Assembly: GCA_030587435.1 (NCBI GenBank)
Contig: JAUQZC010000027.1
Coordinates: forward strand, 1-16,585
Length of the DNA: 16,585 nucleotides
Source of the DNA: Candidatus Baldrarchaeota archaeon
GTDB lineage: Archaea > Asgardarchaeota > Baldrarchaeia > Baldrarchaeales > DXJG01
Reading direction: 5' to 3'
Within the stretch, counting starts at the first letter, position 1; each line of letters begins with the position of its first letter. Of this stretch, positions 8,123 through 15,384 are shown one piece after another. The translations under genes were made by a program, and so were the position numbers. The notes beneath the pieces are model-generated. The model was not told where the DNA came from and searched no databases. It was given only the letters and a program-made list of their open reading frames with translations.

Positions 8123-8137
8123 GAATAAAAAATAAGG
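8123..8137 (-). terminator. T-rich terminator of the surface-protein gene
   Basis: On the minus strand CCTTATTTTTTATTC follows the stop codon by about a dozen bases, next to a short AT palindrome (AAAAGTAACTTTT) that overlaps the stop codon. Archaeal RNA polymerase commonly stops at such T-runs. The rest of the 244-base gap to the rhomboid gene holds only AT-rich, promoter-like sequence. Confidence 0.4.
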
Positions 8138-8149
8138 ATAAATTAAAAG

Positions 8150-11100
8150 TTACTTTTTTCTCTTAAGAACTAAGAAGACTACGACTGCCGCTACTGCAAC
8201 AAGAGAGATGATGATTATCGGTGATACACCACTCCAAGGTTTTGCTTCTCCTAGAACCTCAATTTCCCTCTCTTCACTATAAGCAATATTTCCAGCAAGA
8301 TCCCACGCATACACCTTATATTTTATTGTTGTCTCGTTTTCCAGAGGAGGTAGCGTAGCGAAATAATAGCCTCCCTCCGCACTATCCATAGTTATGTTTA
8401 CCCATCCGCTCCCATCATTGTAGCTAAGAACTACTCTTTCAATTCCTGACTCATTGTCCTGAACCTGCACCTCAAATATGATTTCTTGGCCTACACGTGG
8501 ATTTTCTGGAGTTACTTTAATACTCGATATAAGTGGAGGCGTATTATCAACCCAAAACTCATAGATTTCATATGCTTCGCCGTAAGTTACATTCACTTGG
8601 TAAATGCCTTCAGTTGCATTTTCCGTAAGTTGCATTTCCATTGCAAAATACCCTGTTTCATTTGTTATTTTTTGACCTTCTGCGATGACAGTGCCAGTTG
8701 GATCAAGAACTTTAATATTGACAAAAACGTTGATTAGCAGAGAACCTTCCCTAGTCACATTGCCCGCAATGAGAACTTTACTTCCACTTCGATAAGCAGG
8801 TCGGTCGGTAAAAACCGTGATATCAAATTCCTCTGGTGGAGGAGAAGTTCTCACCTTCATATTATAGTAGTTTCCATTATTATCTGAGATAAAGAAGCCA
8901 AGTCTACCATTTGCAACTGCTGAAACTACGAAATTAACGTCTACCGGTTGCATAAACGGTTTTAACATACCACTATAAACATTACTGCCTTCACTAGTAG
9001 CCATATGAAGCGTTTCTCTCTGATTATCATACATGTAGAATGCTGAAACCGTAAAGATTGATGTCTTATATTCTCCAAGCTTAGCCTTAACCGCAATATA
9101 GTCATGTGCCATCGGTGTCTCCGGAATATACCAAACATCAACTATTTCAAGCCCTGCTTCAATATCAATACTTAACACATTTTGAGAAGCAATGCAGACA
9201 AGCTCCCCACTGCTATTTTCAACAATCAATAGTAATCGAACATTTTCTTTTGTCCATTCAGTAAACCTTACTGTGGCGCTGAGAATACTAAACGAACCAT
9301 TTTGAATGGAAGGCACGCTAGCAGGTAGTAAGTAGAAATCGTTTACCACGTAATTCCACAGAACAACTTTCCCCGTACTGTAATCTGCTTCATTAGTTAC
9401 ATTCACGGAAAGCAAAAACGGTTCATCAATAAGCCCATTAAAGCTGTTTTGGACAATGTTTGCATAGATATTTTCAATACCCGTAAAGTTTGGCTTATAC
9501 GATCTACCTTTGACAATCACAAATGTTGCGAAGAAATTCATCACATCACCGTTAGATCCGAAAGAGACAGTAATATTTGGCAAAATATAGTTTAAACCTT
9601 CAACAAAACTGTTTTCGTTATTAGAAATCACTGAAACCTCCCCAGTTTTCAGCGATCGTTCTGAAATATGATAGCAAAGTGGTACATTTAAGATACTAGC
9701 ATTTGAAACACCAATGTTCTGAACAAATATGTTTATAGTTACAGATGAAACATCATTTGACGTTAAAATTTCAGCGCTGCCTCCAACCTTTACAAGATCC
9801 AATAGAACTTCCATGGAGACCTCAGCGAAATGTTTCCCCCAGCTGCTCTCTATAACTACAAAGCTGTGATATATTCCATAGGTGCAGTTTTCTGCGTCTA
9901 CTTCAAAGTCCACAGAGCCAACTGTCGAAGAAGCTATTTCCGAAGGATCATAATCTAAAATGCTAACCCACGGATCAAGAGTCTCGACGTTCATTATTTT
10001 AAGAGTCTCGTTCCCAAAATTCTGTATTGTAATAACTCCGCTTTCACTTTCCCCCGTACTAATAAGAAAGCTTTCTTCTAAAACTATTTTTACTTTTGAG
10101 AAGCTTTGATTCCCTATGACAACCTCAAAGGAAAATGTTGTAGACTCGAAACTTTCAATTTCTAGCTTCCAAGCACCTGGCTTTGGGCTTTCCACAGATA
10201 TTTCCATCAATACGTCCTCTTTAAAGTATTGAATTTCTCCACTTGGATCAAATAGTTTCCATCCTACACCAGTAGTTGAAGAGCCGTTTAAGGCAAAGAT
10301 CCCGGTATCGTAAGGTATCCAAAATCTGAATATTCGGATGCCCGTCCCATCAATTCTTCCTGTAACGTGAAGCGGCGGTGTTCCCAAATATTTAGCAATT
10401 ACTTCATCCACGACGATCGAAATTATAGCGCTTTCGTAAGGTGCTTCAACGTAAAATGACCATACACCGTGCTCCGGACTCTCAACTAGATAAGTGGTGT
10501 CTGATAGATATTTCTCGCAGCTCGGACTCTTAAGGAAATGGTTAAGGGAAGCATTTGTAGTCAAATCCAGTGAAAACGCTTCAACACCTGGAGGAACATA
10601 AAACTTGAAAATTTTAGCCTCTTTGCTTTTAATGAAATCCGTGATGACAACCGGGATTTCATTAAACTCCTCTATGGGCGGCGTTTCAACTTTCATGGAA
10701 AAAGCTATTTGCTCCGTACTAGGGTTCAAGGGTAATAATCTAACTGTGTACGTACCGTGAATAGGATTAAAGAGGGTTTCCGTTAATGACAATTCCCTTC
10801 CAAATGGATCATATAACTCTAACGTGAAATCTGGTAGATCTCCAGTAAATATGTTAAGTGAAGATACTCCAGGTGGAACGTAAAATCGAACAATTTTATC
10901 CTCGCCGCCAAGTAGATACCCATGTAATTCAATTTCTTCTTTAAGAAGATCTGTACCCCCGATCATATCAGATGCTGAAATGAGTACCCTTAATGTTACA
11001 TTTGCGATGTATTTAGGATCTTCATTTTTTAGCAATAGTGTCCATGTACCAGGCATAGGGTCCATTACCGAAAATTTGATGAAATTTATGTCCATTAACG

Positions 11101-12043
11101 TAACCGGACTATTAATAGGATTATATAACTCCCACTCTAGGGTTGTTATGTTTGAATCCCCGATTACAAGAAGTTGATGAGTCCCTATGGGAACATTGAA
11201 ATTAATTGTTTTTGTTGTGCCATTGTTCACAATTATGCTATTATTCTCTAAGACTACATGCTTTTCAAGTAAGGTGAAATTTTGGACATTTAAAGCTTCG
11301 TGTGATATTAGGGCAACAGGTGTACGCCATGTTTGAGGAACAGGACTCAACACTGTAAAGTTTAGTTCTTCAACGATCATGTCTGCTACTTTCCAAGATT
11401 TTATTAAAACTGGATACTCTGCATGCCCTTTAGGTGGAATCGTATCTATATTTTTAAGTGGTATGCATATTCCGTCAAGTTCACTTGGTATTTGAAGAGC
11501 AACCGTAAGATTGACGTCTACAAGATTCTCAACAGTAAATTTTATTATACTTTCTTCGTAGCCTAAGCTTTCAAAGTGTAAGTACGGTGGATCCACCCGT
11601 ATTAGCGGATCAAATGGTTGAACTGTGAGAGAATAACTAATAGTACTGTATGATGTTGTCCCCGACGAACTTTCAAAGACAAATCTTACCCATCCAGAGT
11701 AGGTTTCTGGTTCTATTGCAGACGTGTTAAACAGTATAAGTGCCCAAGTTTCATTTGATGGCATAAGCCACTTCAGAGGATGAGTAGTATTGATGATCTG
11801 TGTAATATCCGAACTTTGGACTTCAATCCCTTTTAATTGAAGGGTTTCACTTTCGTCATTTGTAATGTTTACTTTAAGAATGTAGTATTCGCCTTTCTTT
11901 AAAGTTATGTTTATGTTTCCCGGTTCAACAGCCTTAGCATTTTTTTCTATTGGTGTTTCAACAATGGTTTTTGTTTCTTTTGGTATGGAGGTCAATGCTA
12001 CGATAAGTAGAAGAAATAGTATGCAATAAGCTGTCTTTCTCAT
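8150..12043 (-). CDS. Large secreted, membrane-anchored beta-domain surface protein
   Basis: About 1,297 residues. A signal peptide (MRKTAYCILFLLLIVALTS) leads into an extracellular chain with many N-glycosylation sequons and a single C-terminal membrane helix (IIIISLVAVAAVVVFLVL) followed by KRKK. Residues about 40-250 are Ig-like. Four tandem PPC-like beta domains follow at about 275-355, 380-453, 474-547 and 565-645, each with a FxVPxG-type strand, an LxxPxG-type turn and a PxxGxW/Y strand. More Ig/NEW3-like segments run to about 1070. Then come a macroglobulin MG2-like domain (FTDRPAYRSGSKVLIAGNV, about 1075-1165) and an Ig-like domain (TPPLISSIKVTPENPRVGQE) before the anchor. No protease or other catalytic domain is visible, so it is probably a cell-surface adhesion, binding or structural protein. 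The ATG at 12043 is preceded by GGTGA; the GTG three codons earlier lies inside that SD. Confidence 0.88.
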   Translation of the reverse strand: MRKTAYCILFLLLIVALTSIPKETKTIVETPIEKNAKAVEPGNINITLKKGEYYILKVNITNDESETLQLKGIEVQSSDITQIINTTHPLKWLMPSNETWALILFNTSAIEPETYSGWVRFVFESSSGTTSYSTISYSLTVQPFDPLIRVDPPYLHFESLGYEESIIKFTVENLVDVNLTVALQIPSELDGICIPLKNIDTIPPKGHAEYPVLIKSWKVADMIVEELNFTVLSPVPQTWRTPVALISHEALNVQNFTLLEKHVVLENNSIIVNNGTTKTINFNVPIGTHQLLVIGDSNITTLEWELYNPINSPVTLMDINFIKFSVMDPMPGTWTLLLKNEDPKYIANVTLRVLISASDMIGGTDLLKEEIELHGYLLGGEDKIVRFYVPPGVSSLNIFTGDLPDFTLELYDPFGRELSLTETLFNPIHGTYTVRLLPLNPSTEQIAFSMKVETPPIEEFNEIPVVITDFIKSKEAKIFKFYVPPGVEAFSLDLTTNASLNHFLKSPSCEKYLSDTTYLVESPEHGVWSFYVEAPYESAIISIVVDEVIAKYLGTPPLHVTGRIDGTGIRIFRFWIPYDTGIFALNGSSTTGVGWKLFDPSGEIQYFKEDVLMEISVESPKPGAWKLEIESFESTTFSFEVVIGNQSFSKVKIVLEESFLISTGESESGVITIQNFGNETLKIMNVETLDPWVSILDYDPSEIASSTVGSVDFEVDAENCTYGIYHSFVVIESSWGKHFAEVSMEVLLDLVKVGGSAEILTSNDVSSVTINIFVQNIGVSNASILNVPLCYHISERSLKTGEVSVISNNENSFVEGLNYILPNITVSFGSNGDVMNFFATFVIVKGRSYKPNFTGIENIYANIVQNSFNGLIDEPFLLSVNVTNEADYSTGKVVLWNYVVNDFYLLPASVPSIQNGSFSILSATVRFTEWTKENVRLLLIVENSSGELVCIASQNVLSIDIEAGLEIVDVWYIPETPMAHDYIAVKAKLGEYKTSIFTVSAFYMYDNQRETLHMATSEGSNVYSGMLKPFMQPVDVNFVVSAVANGRLGFFISDNNGNYYNMKVRTSPPPEEFDITVFTDRPAYRSGSKVLIAGNVTREGSLLINVFVNIKVLDPTGTVIAEGQKITNETGYFAMEMQLTENATEGIYQVNVTYGEAYEIYEFWVDNTPPLISSIKVTPENPRVGQEIIFEVQVQDNESGIERVVLSYNDGSGWVNITMDSAEGGYYFATLPPLENETTIKYKVYAWDLAGNIAYSEEREIEVLGEAKPWSGVSPIIIISLVAVAAVVVFLVLKRKK

Positions 12044-12079
12044 ATTTATCACCGTCTCTTGTTCAGGTCGATACGAGTT

Positions 12080-12093
12080 TTACAATATTGTAA
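12080..12093. promoter_or_regulatory. 14-bp palindrome at the surface-protein promoter
   Basis: TTACAATATTGTAA is a perfect palindrome lying between the TATA element and the predicted start of transcription of the surface-protein gene. This is where an archaeal repressor would block polymerase. AT-rich sequence makes chance palindromes common, so the call is tentative. Confidence 0.35.
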
Positions 12094-12094
12094 T

Positions 12095-12107
12095 AATATA
12101 TATTATA
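12095..12107 (-). promoter_or_regulatory. TATA element of the surface-protein gene
   Basis: A TATAATATATATTA-like run on the minus strand, about 55 bases before the ATG at 12043. Transcription would start near 12075, leaving a leader of about 30 bases with GGTGA just before the ATG. Confidence 0.45.
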
Positions 12108-12353
12108 ACAAAGTGTAGTAGTAAATAATATATTTTTTGGATAGTCGATAACCTTCCATGTCATGGTTTTATATTCCTAAATCGAAGATTAGGATGCGAA
12201 AACTGTTAAATTATCCTAAATAGTAGTTTTCATTGAAAATTATTTCCTTTTGCGCGTTTTTTGCAAACATATAAGGAACGGTTGATGTAACTTAGAAAAG
12301 GACTTCACAGATTAAGCACTTCTTTAAAGAAGATTGTGAAAAACTTTTAGAGT
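12108..12353. other. Intergenic stretch between surface-protein gene and rhomboid remnant
   Basis: No gene is supported here. It is AT-rich and holds a perfect 14-base palindrome, CTTCTTTAAAGAAG (12319-12332), and a weak 6-base inverted repeat, TCCTAA/TTAGGA (near 12174-12194). No terminator hairpin, RNA gene or mobile-element end is seen. With the remnant that follows, it may be decayed rhomboid DNA, but similarity to the intact gene stops at about 12384. Confidence 0.5.
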
Positions 12354-12498
12354 TTAAAAATTGAAGTTTGATAGAGGAGTTTGTACAATTTCTGGATCTA
12401 GAAGCTCTAAAAAGAATATGACAACATTTAGACCCCACCAAAATGTATGTCATCCAAGGAGTTCTAGGAACATATTCGTACTCTTCCATAATAACCAA
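12354..12498 (-). pseudogene. 5' remnant of a second rhomboid protease gene
   Basis: The start region of a rhomboid gene closely related to the intact one at 7261-7905. Starting at a TTG (12498) it reads LVIMEEYEYVPRTPWMTY against MVIMEEYEYVPTTPWITY. After one extra base near 12432 it continues GLNVVIFFLELLDPEIV against GLNVIIFFMELLDPQIV. By hand 30 of 37 residues match across the frameshift. The SD GGTGA upstream is also conserved. Similarity ends at about 12384 and the frame stops at 12354, so the catalytic Ser and His regions are absent. It therefore cannot encode an active protease. It lies on the same strand as the intact gene, on the other side of the surface-protein gene. Confidence 0.85.
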
Positions 12499-12570
12499 GA
12501 CCATCACCAACTTGAGAATTTAACAGCTCATTTCCCAGTAATAAAATTGACTTGAAGAATTGTAGAAATG

Positions 12571-12579
12571 TATTTTAAG
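12571..12579 (+). promoter_or_regulatory. TATA box for the nucleotidyltransferase gene
   Basis: TATTTTAAG, about 42 bases before the ATG at 12613. Transcription would start near 12600, giving a very short leader that just includes the SD GAGGAT (12601-12606). Confidence 0.35.
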
Positions 12580-12612
12580 CTGTGTAATTTAAAATTGTTA
12601 GAGGATTGAAAC

Positions 12613-13284
12613 ATGATCCCAGAGGCTGAAATAGGCTTTAAAAGACTTGTAAAACTGGCACCAGAAATAAGAAAACGTTTTCCATGGGTTATTGCATTAA
12701 AATTAAGCGGCTCCCTTGGAGATAACCAGTATTTTGAAACAAATTTAGACGGTGTGCAAATCTGCAGCGATTATGATGTCGTAATCCTAGTAGATAGAAT
12801 TCCCAGTAAGGAAGAAGTAAAAGAACTAATTCGACTATTAAAAACTCCATGTCTAAATTCAGACATTGAGAAAAAACTTCTAGCCAACATAGATGTGAAA
12901 ATTTTCACCGTAAATTTTCCTGCTCACCATAAAATGAGGATACCATCTGTTTTTGATAGCAATGAGACGGTTTGGCGACATCTAATGGGCGGTAAACCTG
13001 TGTTCGGCGAAGAGATATTTAAAAAGTACAGTGTAGCTGATAATAAAAAAATTAGATGGGCTCTTGTTGAAAGACATAAAAAACGTAAAAAAGCTTTTGA
13101 CCTCTACGCCCACGCTGGCTTTCTTTTACGTATAGCTAAAATACTTGGAAGAAACGATATCGTCAAGGAAATAGTTGAAACCGTTAAAAAATACAAAGAT
13201 TTCCATACAATATCCGACTGGCAACTAGAAGAATTTAAAGGGAAAATTGAGGAGATAGAAAAGAAGCTACACTTTCAATTATAA
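12613..13284 (+). CDS. Nucleotidyltransferase-fold protein
   Basis: A 223-residue protein with the catalytic signature of the DNA polymerase beta-like nucleotidyltransferase fold: LSGSLGDNQYF (31-41; G33/S34), then SDYDVVILV (52-60; D53 and D55 as the metal-binding pair), then a third carboxylate in NIDVKIFTV (92-100; D94). The spacing from GS to DxD (about 19 residues) is longer than in minimal MNT/KNTase domains. The C-terminal half (about 140-223) is helical and basic (RHKKRKKAFDLYAHAGFLLR near 155), as in many two-part nucleotidyltransferases. The target is unknown. It is larger than MNT antitoxins and has no HEPN partner beside it, so a toxin-antitoxin role is unlikely. The ATG has GAGGAT six bases upstream. 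A 133-base gap separates it from cofE, which has its own TATA box. Confidence 0.75.
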   Translation: MIPEAEIGFKRLVKLAPEIRKRFPWVIALKLSGSLGDNQYFETNLDGVQICSDYDVVILVDRIPSKEEVKELIRLLKTPCLNSDIEKKLLANIDVKIFTVNFPAHHKMRIPSVFDSNETVWRHLMGGKPVFGEEIFKKYSVADNKKIRWALVERHKKRKKAFDLYAHAGFLLRIAKILGRNDIVKEIVETVKKYKDFHTISDWQLEEFKGKIEEIEKKLHFQL

Positions 13285-13371
13285 TCAGGTTACTAACAAA
13301 CACTTAAATTCCCTATGCCATTATCATTTTAACATTCGTTGAACGGTGGCCGTAGCTAACAAATTACGGGA

Positions 13372-13379
13372 TTTTAAAA
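13372..13379 (+). promoter_or_regulatory. TATA box for cofE
   Basis: TTTTAAAA preceded by a GC-richer BRE-like stretch (TTACGGGA), 39 bases before the TTG at 13418. Transcription would start near 13401. A short inverted repeat, CCGTA/TACGG (13350-13369), sits directly upstream. Confidence 0.45.
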
Positions 13380-13417
13380 CATTTAAGTAATTTAATTGAT
13401 ATTTCTGGGTGACAAAT

Positions 13418-14173
13418 TTGAAAAAAATAGAAATGTACGGATTAGAGACGATACCTATAGTCAAGGAAGGCGACGACATAGCTAAACTAATAGTTGAAGC
13501 TGCTACAAGAGAAGACATAGGCATACAAGAGGGAGACATTATTGTTATCGCGCAAACAATTATATCTAGGTCAGAAGGGCGAATAGTAGATCTGAACGAT
13601 ATTAAACCTAGCCCATTTGCAGAAATCTTGGCGAAAGAAACCGGTAAGGACCCACGTCTGGTTGAAGTTATTTTAAGGGAAAGTAAAGGCATTGTTAGAA
13701 TGGGAGGCCACCACTTAATAATGGAAACCCACCACGGGTTTGTATGCGCTAACAGCGGTGTAGATAGAAGTAATGTTCCAGGCGAAGAAACGGTTTCACT
13801 TTTGCCTTTGGACCCAGATGCCTCAGCTAGGAAAATAAGAGATGAAATAAAATATTTAACAGGGAAAGACGTTGCAGTCATCATTAGTGATACCTTTGGT
13901 CGACCTCTACGTGAGGGAGCTATTGGCGTAGCTATTGGTGTAGCTGGTATTGACCCCCTATATGATATGAGAGGCAAAAAGGATCTTTTTGGATACGAAC
14001 TAAGGACAACCATGATTGCAGTAGCCGATGAACTTGCCTCAGCAGCAGAACTTCTCATGGGAGAATCTGACGAGGGCATTCCAGTCGTCATTGTTAGAGG
14101 TTTTAAATATCCTAAGGGCGAATATTCGATTAAAAAATTATTAAGACCCGTGGAAAAAGACTTATTTAGATAA
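13418..14173 (+). CDS. cofE: Coenzyme F420-0:L-glutamate ligase
   Basis: A 251-residue enzyme that adds L-glutamate residues to F420-0 using GTP, giving F420-1 and F420-2 in the cytoplasm. Family hallmarks are the N-terminal YGLETIPIVKEGDDIAKLI, GDIIVIAQTIISRSEGRIV (about 38-56), the long run VRMGGHHLIMETHHGFVCAN with SGVDRSNVPG after it (about 94-124), ISDTFGRPLREG (about 156-167) and AIGVAGIDPLYDMRGKKDLF. Length matches stand-alone archaeal CofE, without the C-terminal nitroreductase-like domain of actinobacterial FbiB. The TTG at 13418 is chosen because GGTGA lies five bases upstream; the GTG at 13409 lies inside that SD. No other F420 gene is in the window. Its presence indicates an F420-using archaeon. 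Confidence 0.96.
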   Translation: MKKIEMYGLETIPIVKEGDDIAKLIVEAATREDIGIQEGDIIVIAQTIISRSEGRIVDLNDIKPSPFAEILAKETGKDPRLVEVILRESKGIVRMGGHHLIMETHHGFVCANSGVDRSNVPGEETVSLLPLDPDASARKIRDEIKYLTGKDVAVIISDTFGRPLREGAIGVAIGVAGIDPLYDMRGKKDLFGYELRTTMIAVADELASAAELLMGESDEGIPVVIVRGFKYPKGEYSIKKLLRPVEKDLFR

Positions 14174-14207
14174 AAACAACAAATATTACCGAAGTTAGAC
14201 CAATAGT

Positions 14208-14237
14208 TTAATTTAATCTTAAAAGCGATTAAATTAA
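14208..14237. repeat. 11-bp perfect inverted repeat downstream of cofE
   Basis: Arms TTAATTTAATC (14208-14218) and GATTAAATTAA (14227-14237) flank the 8-base spacer TTAAAAGC. It begins 35 bases after the cofE stop codon and ends 87 bases before the next start. It could be a weak AT hairpin at the end of the cofE mRNA. It could also be a two-sided operator framing a TATA-like core (TCTTAAAAG). Confidence 0.45.
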
Positions 14238-14323
14238 CGTTTTACAATGGATTACAAAGTATTCATGCGCACAAACTAAACACTAATATTAAGACTCTGT
14301 AGGAATAATTATGGGGGTTTTAT

Positions 14324-14827
14324 TTGGAAAAGCTTCCCCAAAAAATTAAAGAAACATTGTATGAAGTTCTTCAACTACTTCGTGGAAAAGTCGAGAAAGA
14401 AGTTGAAGACTTTAACAAAATTAAAGAAAAGCTGTATGAAGATTACAGCAAATATGTAGAGTATCTACGTCGACTAGAAAACACAACAAGAGTTTTAAGT
14501 AGTTTATTTGAAGATGCATTGAAATTTTTCGGCTTTCTAATGGATGTCGCTAGCATAGCTAAAAATCTGGTAGATGTGGATGACCTTATTCTTCTTCGTT
14601 TCTTATTATCGTCTCTTTTAGAAAGTCTCCTCCATGTCAATGATGTGATTTCTGAAAGCTTCAAACACTTGGATAAACTCAATGAAATCGAAAAGTCATT
14701 AAACAGCATGGTAAATGATGTAAAAAGCTTAATCAATGTATTTCACGGAATTAGAAATGAAATAAGGAAGCAAATAGAAGATATTAGAGGAAGACTCGAA
14801 GAACTCAACAGGGAAGTACTGAAGTAA
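14324..14827 (+). CDS. Unrecognised coiled-coil protein, 167 aa
   Basis: I do not recognise this family. The protein is almost entirely helical with no proline after residue 5. Coiled-coil-like segments lie at about 8-60 (highly charged, EKEVEDFNKIKEKLYED) and 112-167 (IRNEIRKQIEDIRGRLEEL). A more hydrophobic helical middle (about 60-110, FFGFLMDVASIA and ILLRFLLSSLLESLL) is not long enough in any one stretch to be a clear membrane segment. There are no catalytic motifs. A structural, adaptor or chromosome-associated role is conceivable but unsupported. The start is a TTG with a strong SD, GGGGG, six bases upstream. An 85-base gap follows, then another small unrecognised gene on the same strand. 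Confidence 0.72.
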   Translation: MEKLPQKIKETLYEVLQLLRGKVEKEVEDFNKIKEKLYEDYSKYVEYLRRLENTTRVLSSLFEDALKFFGFLMDVASIAKNLVDVDDLILLRFLLSSLLESLLHVNDVISESFKHLDKLNEIEKSLNSMVNDVKSLINVFHGIRNEIRKQIEDIRGRLEELNREVLK

Positions 14828-14870
14828 AAGCAGAAAGTAAATAAGATGAACATTTTCTATCAATCCAGAG

Positions 14871-14880
14871 ATTAATATTA
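14871..14880 (+). promoter_or_regulatory. TATA-like element for the gene at 14913
   Basis: ATTAATATTA, about 42 bases before the ATG at 14913. Transcription would start near 14900. This argues against the upstream ATG at 14886 as the true start, because it would lie before the mRNA begins. Confidence 0.3.
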
Positions 14881-14912
14881 TTTTAATGATTAAAATAGAG
14901 GTTGGTTATCGT

Positions 14913-15368
14913 ATGAAAATGTGGGAAGTAAAGGCGGAAATAGGAAAGAAAGAATATAAATGGCATTTTTGCGACTTAAAATCCATAAGTGAAGGAAAAA
15001 TTATTGTCTTGAGAGAAAACTGGTTCGATCTTTTCCTTTGGTGCGTCAAGAAAAGAGGAGCACAATCTTTTACAATTAAAAGCTTGATAAGTCCAGAGGG
15101 AGAGGAAGTTTCAGGGCAAAACATCTTGTTAATTCTTTTAACTTTTGAAGATCTTCCAATGGGTTTTCTAATCAGAATACTGGAAAAAACGGGAGAACTC
15201 ATAGCGATATGGCCTAAAGAATTTGCAGAAGCAGCTAAAAGAGATTTACCGACACTTAAAACCCTTGTTACAAAAATGATAGCAGTCCCAGAAAAATTAT
15301 CAGATATAGTCATCGCATCTACAAGTTCTCTCCAAGAATTTAAGGAAGATGTCGAATATATAACCTAA
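14913..15368 (+). CDS. Unrecognised small protein, 151 aa
   Basis: I do not recognise this protein. The first half reads as alternating strands (MWEVKAEIGKKEYKWHF, then GKIIVLRENWFDLFLWCVK), the middle has SLISPEGEEVSGQNILLILL, and the end is helical and amphipathic (LPTLKTLVTKMIAVPEKLSD). No membrane helix, signal peptide or catalytic motif is evident. The start is uncertain. The ATG at 14913 has GAGGT ten bases upstream and fits the TATA position; an ATG nine codons earlier (14886) lacks an SD. It sits between the coiled-coil gene and a frameshifted membrane-protein gene whose start lies 16 bases after this stop codon. This gene and the next may share an mRNA. Confidence 0.65.
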   Translation: MKMWEVKAEIGKKEYKWHFCDLKSISEGKIIVLRENWFDLFLWCVKKRGAQSFTIKSLISPEGEEVSGQNILLILLTFEDLPMGFLIRILEKTGELIAIWPKEFAEAAKRDLPTLKTLVTKMIAVPEKLSDIVIASTSSLQEFKEDVEYIT

Positions 15369-15384
15369 CATGAAAGGAAAAGAA

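Noticed and set aside
12319..12360. Possible inverted fragment of the middle of the rhomboid gene beside the remnant (shared GATTGTGAAA and GAAAAACTTTTA)
   Set aside because: The matches are 10-12 bases of AT-rich sequence, not collinear without gaps, and on the opposite strand to the remnant; chance is likely.
12613..13284. MNT/HEPN-type toxin-antitoxin module around the nucleotidyltransferase
   Set aside because: The protein is longer than MNT antitoxins and no HEPN-domain gene is adjacent.
13324..14091. A 255-codon open frame on the minus strand across cofE
   Set aside because: It is the antisense shadow of cofE; its translation is Ser/Pro/Ile-rich with no domain, and it has no SD, while the plus strand encodes a full CofE.
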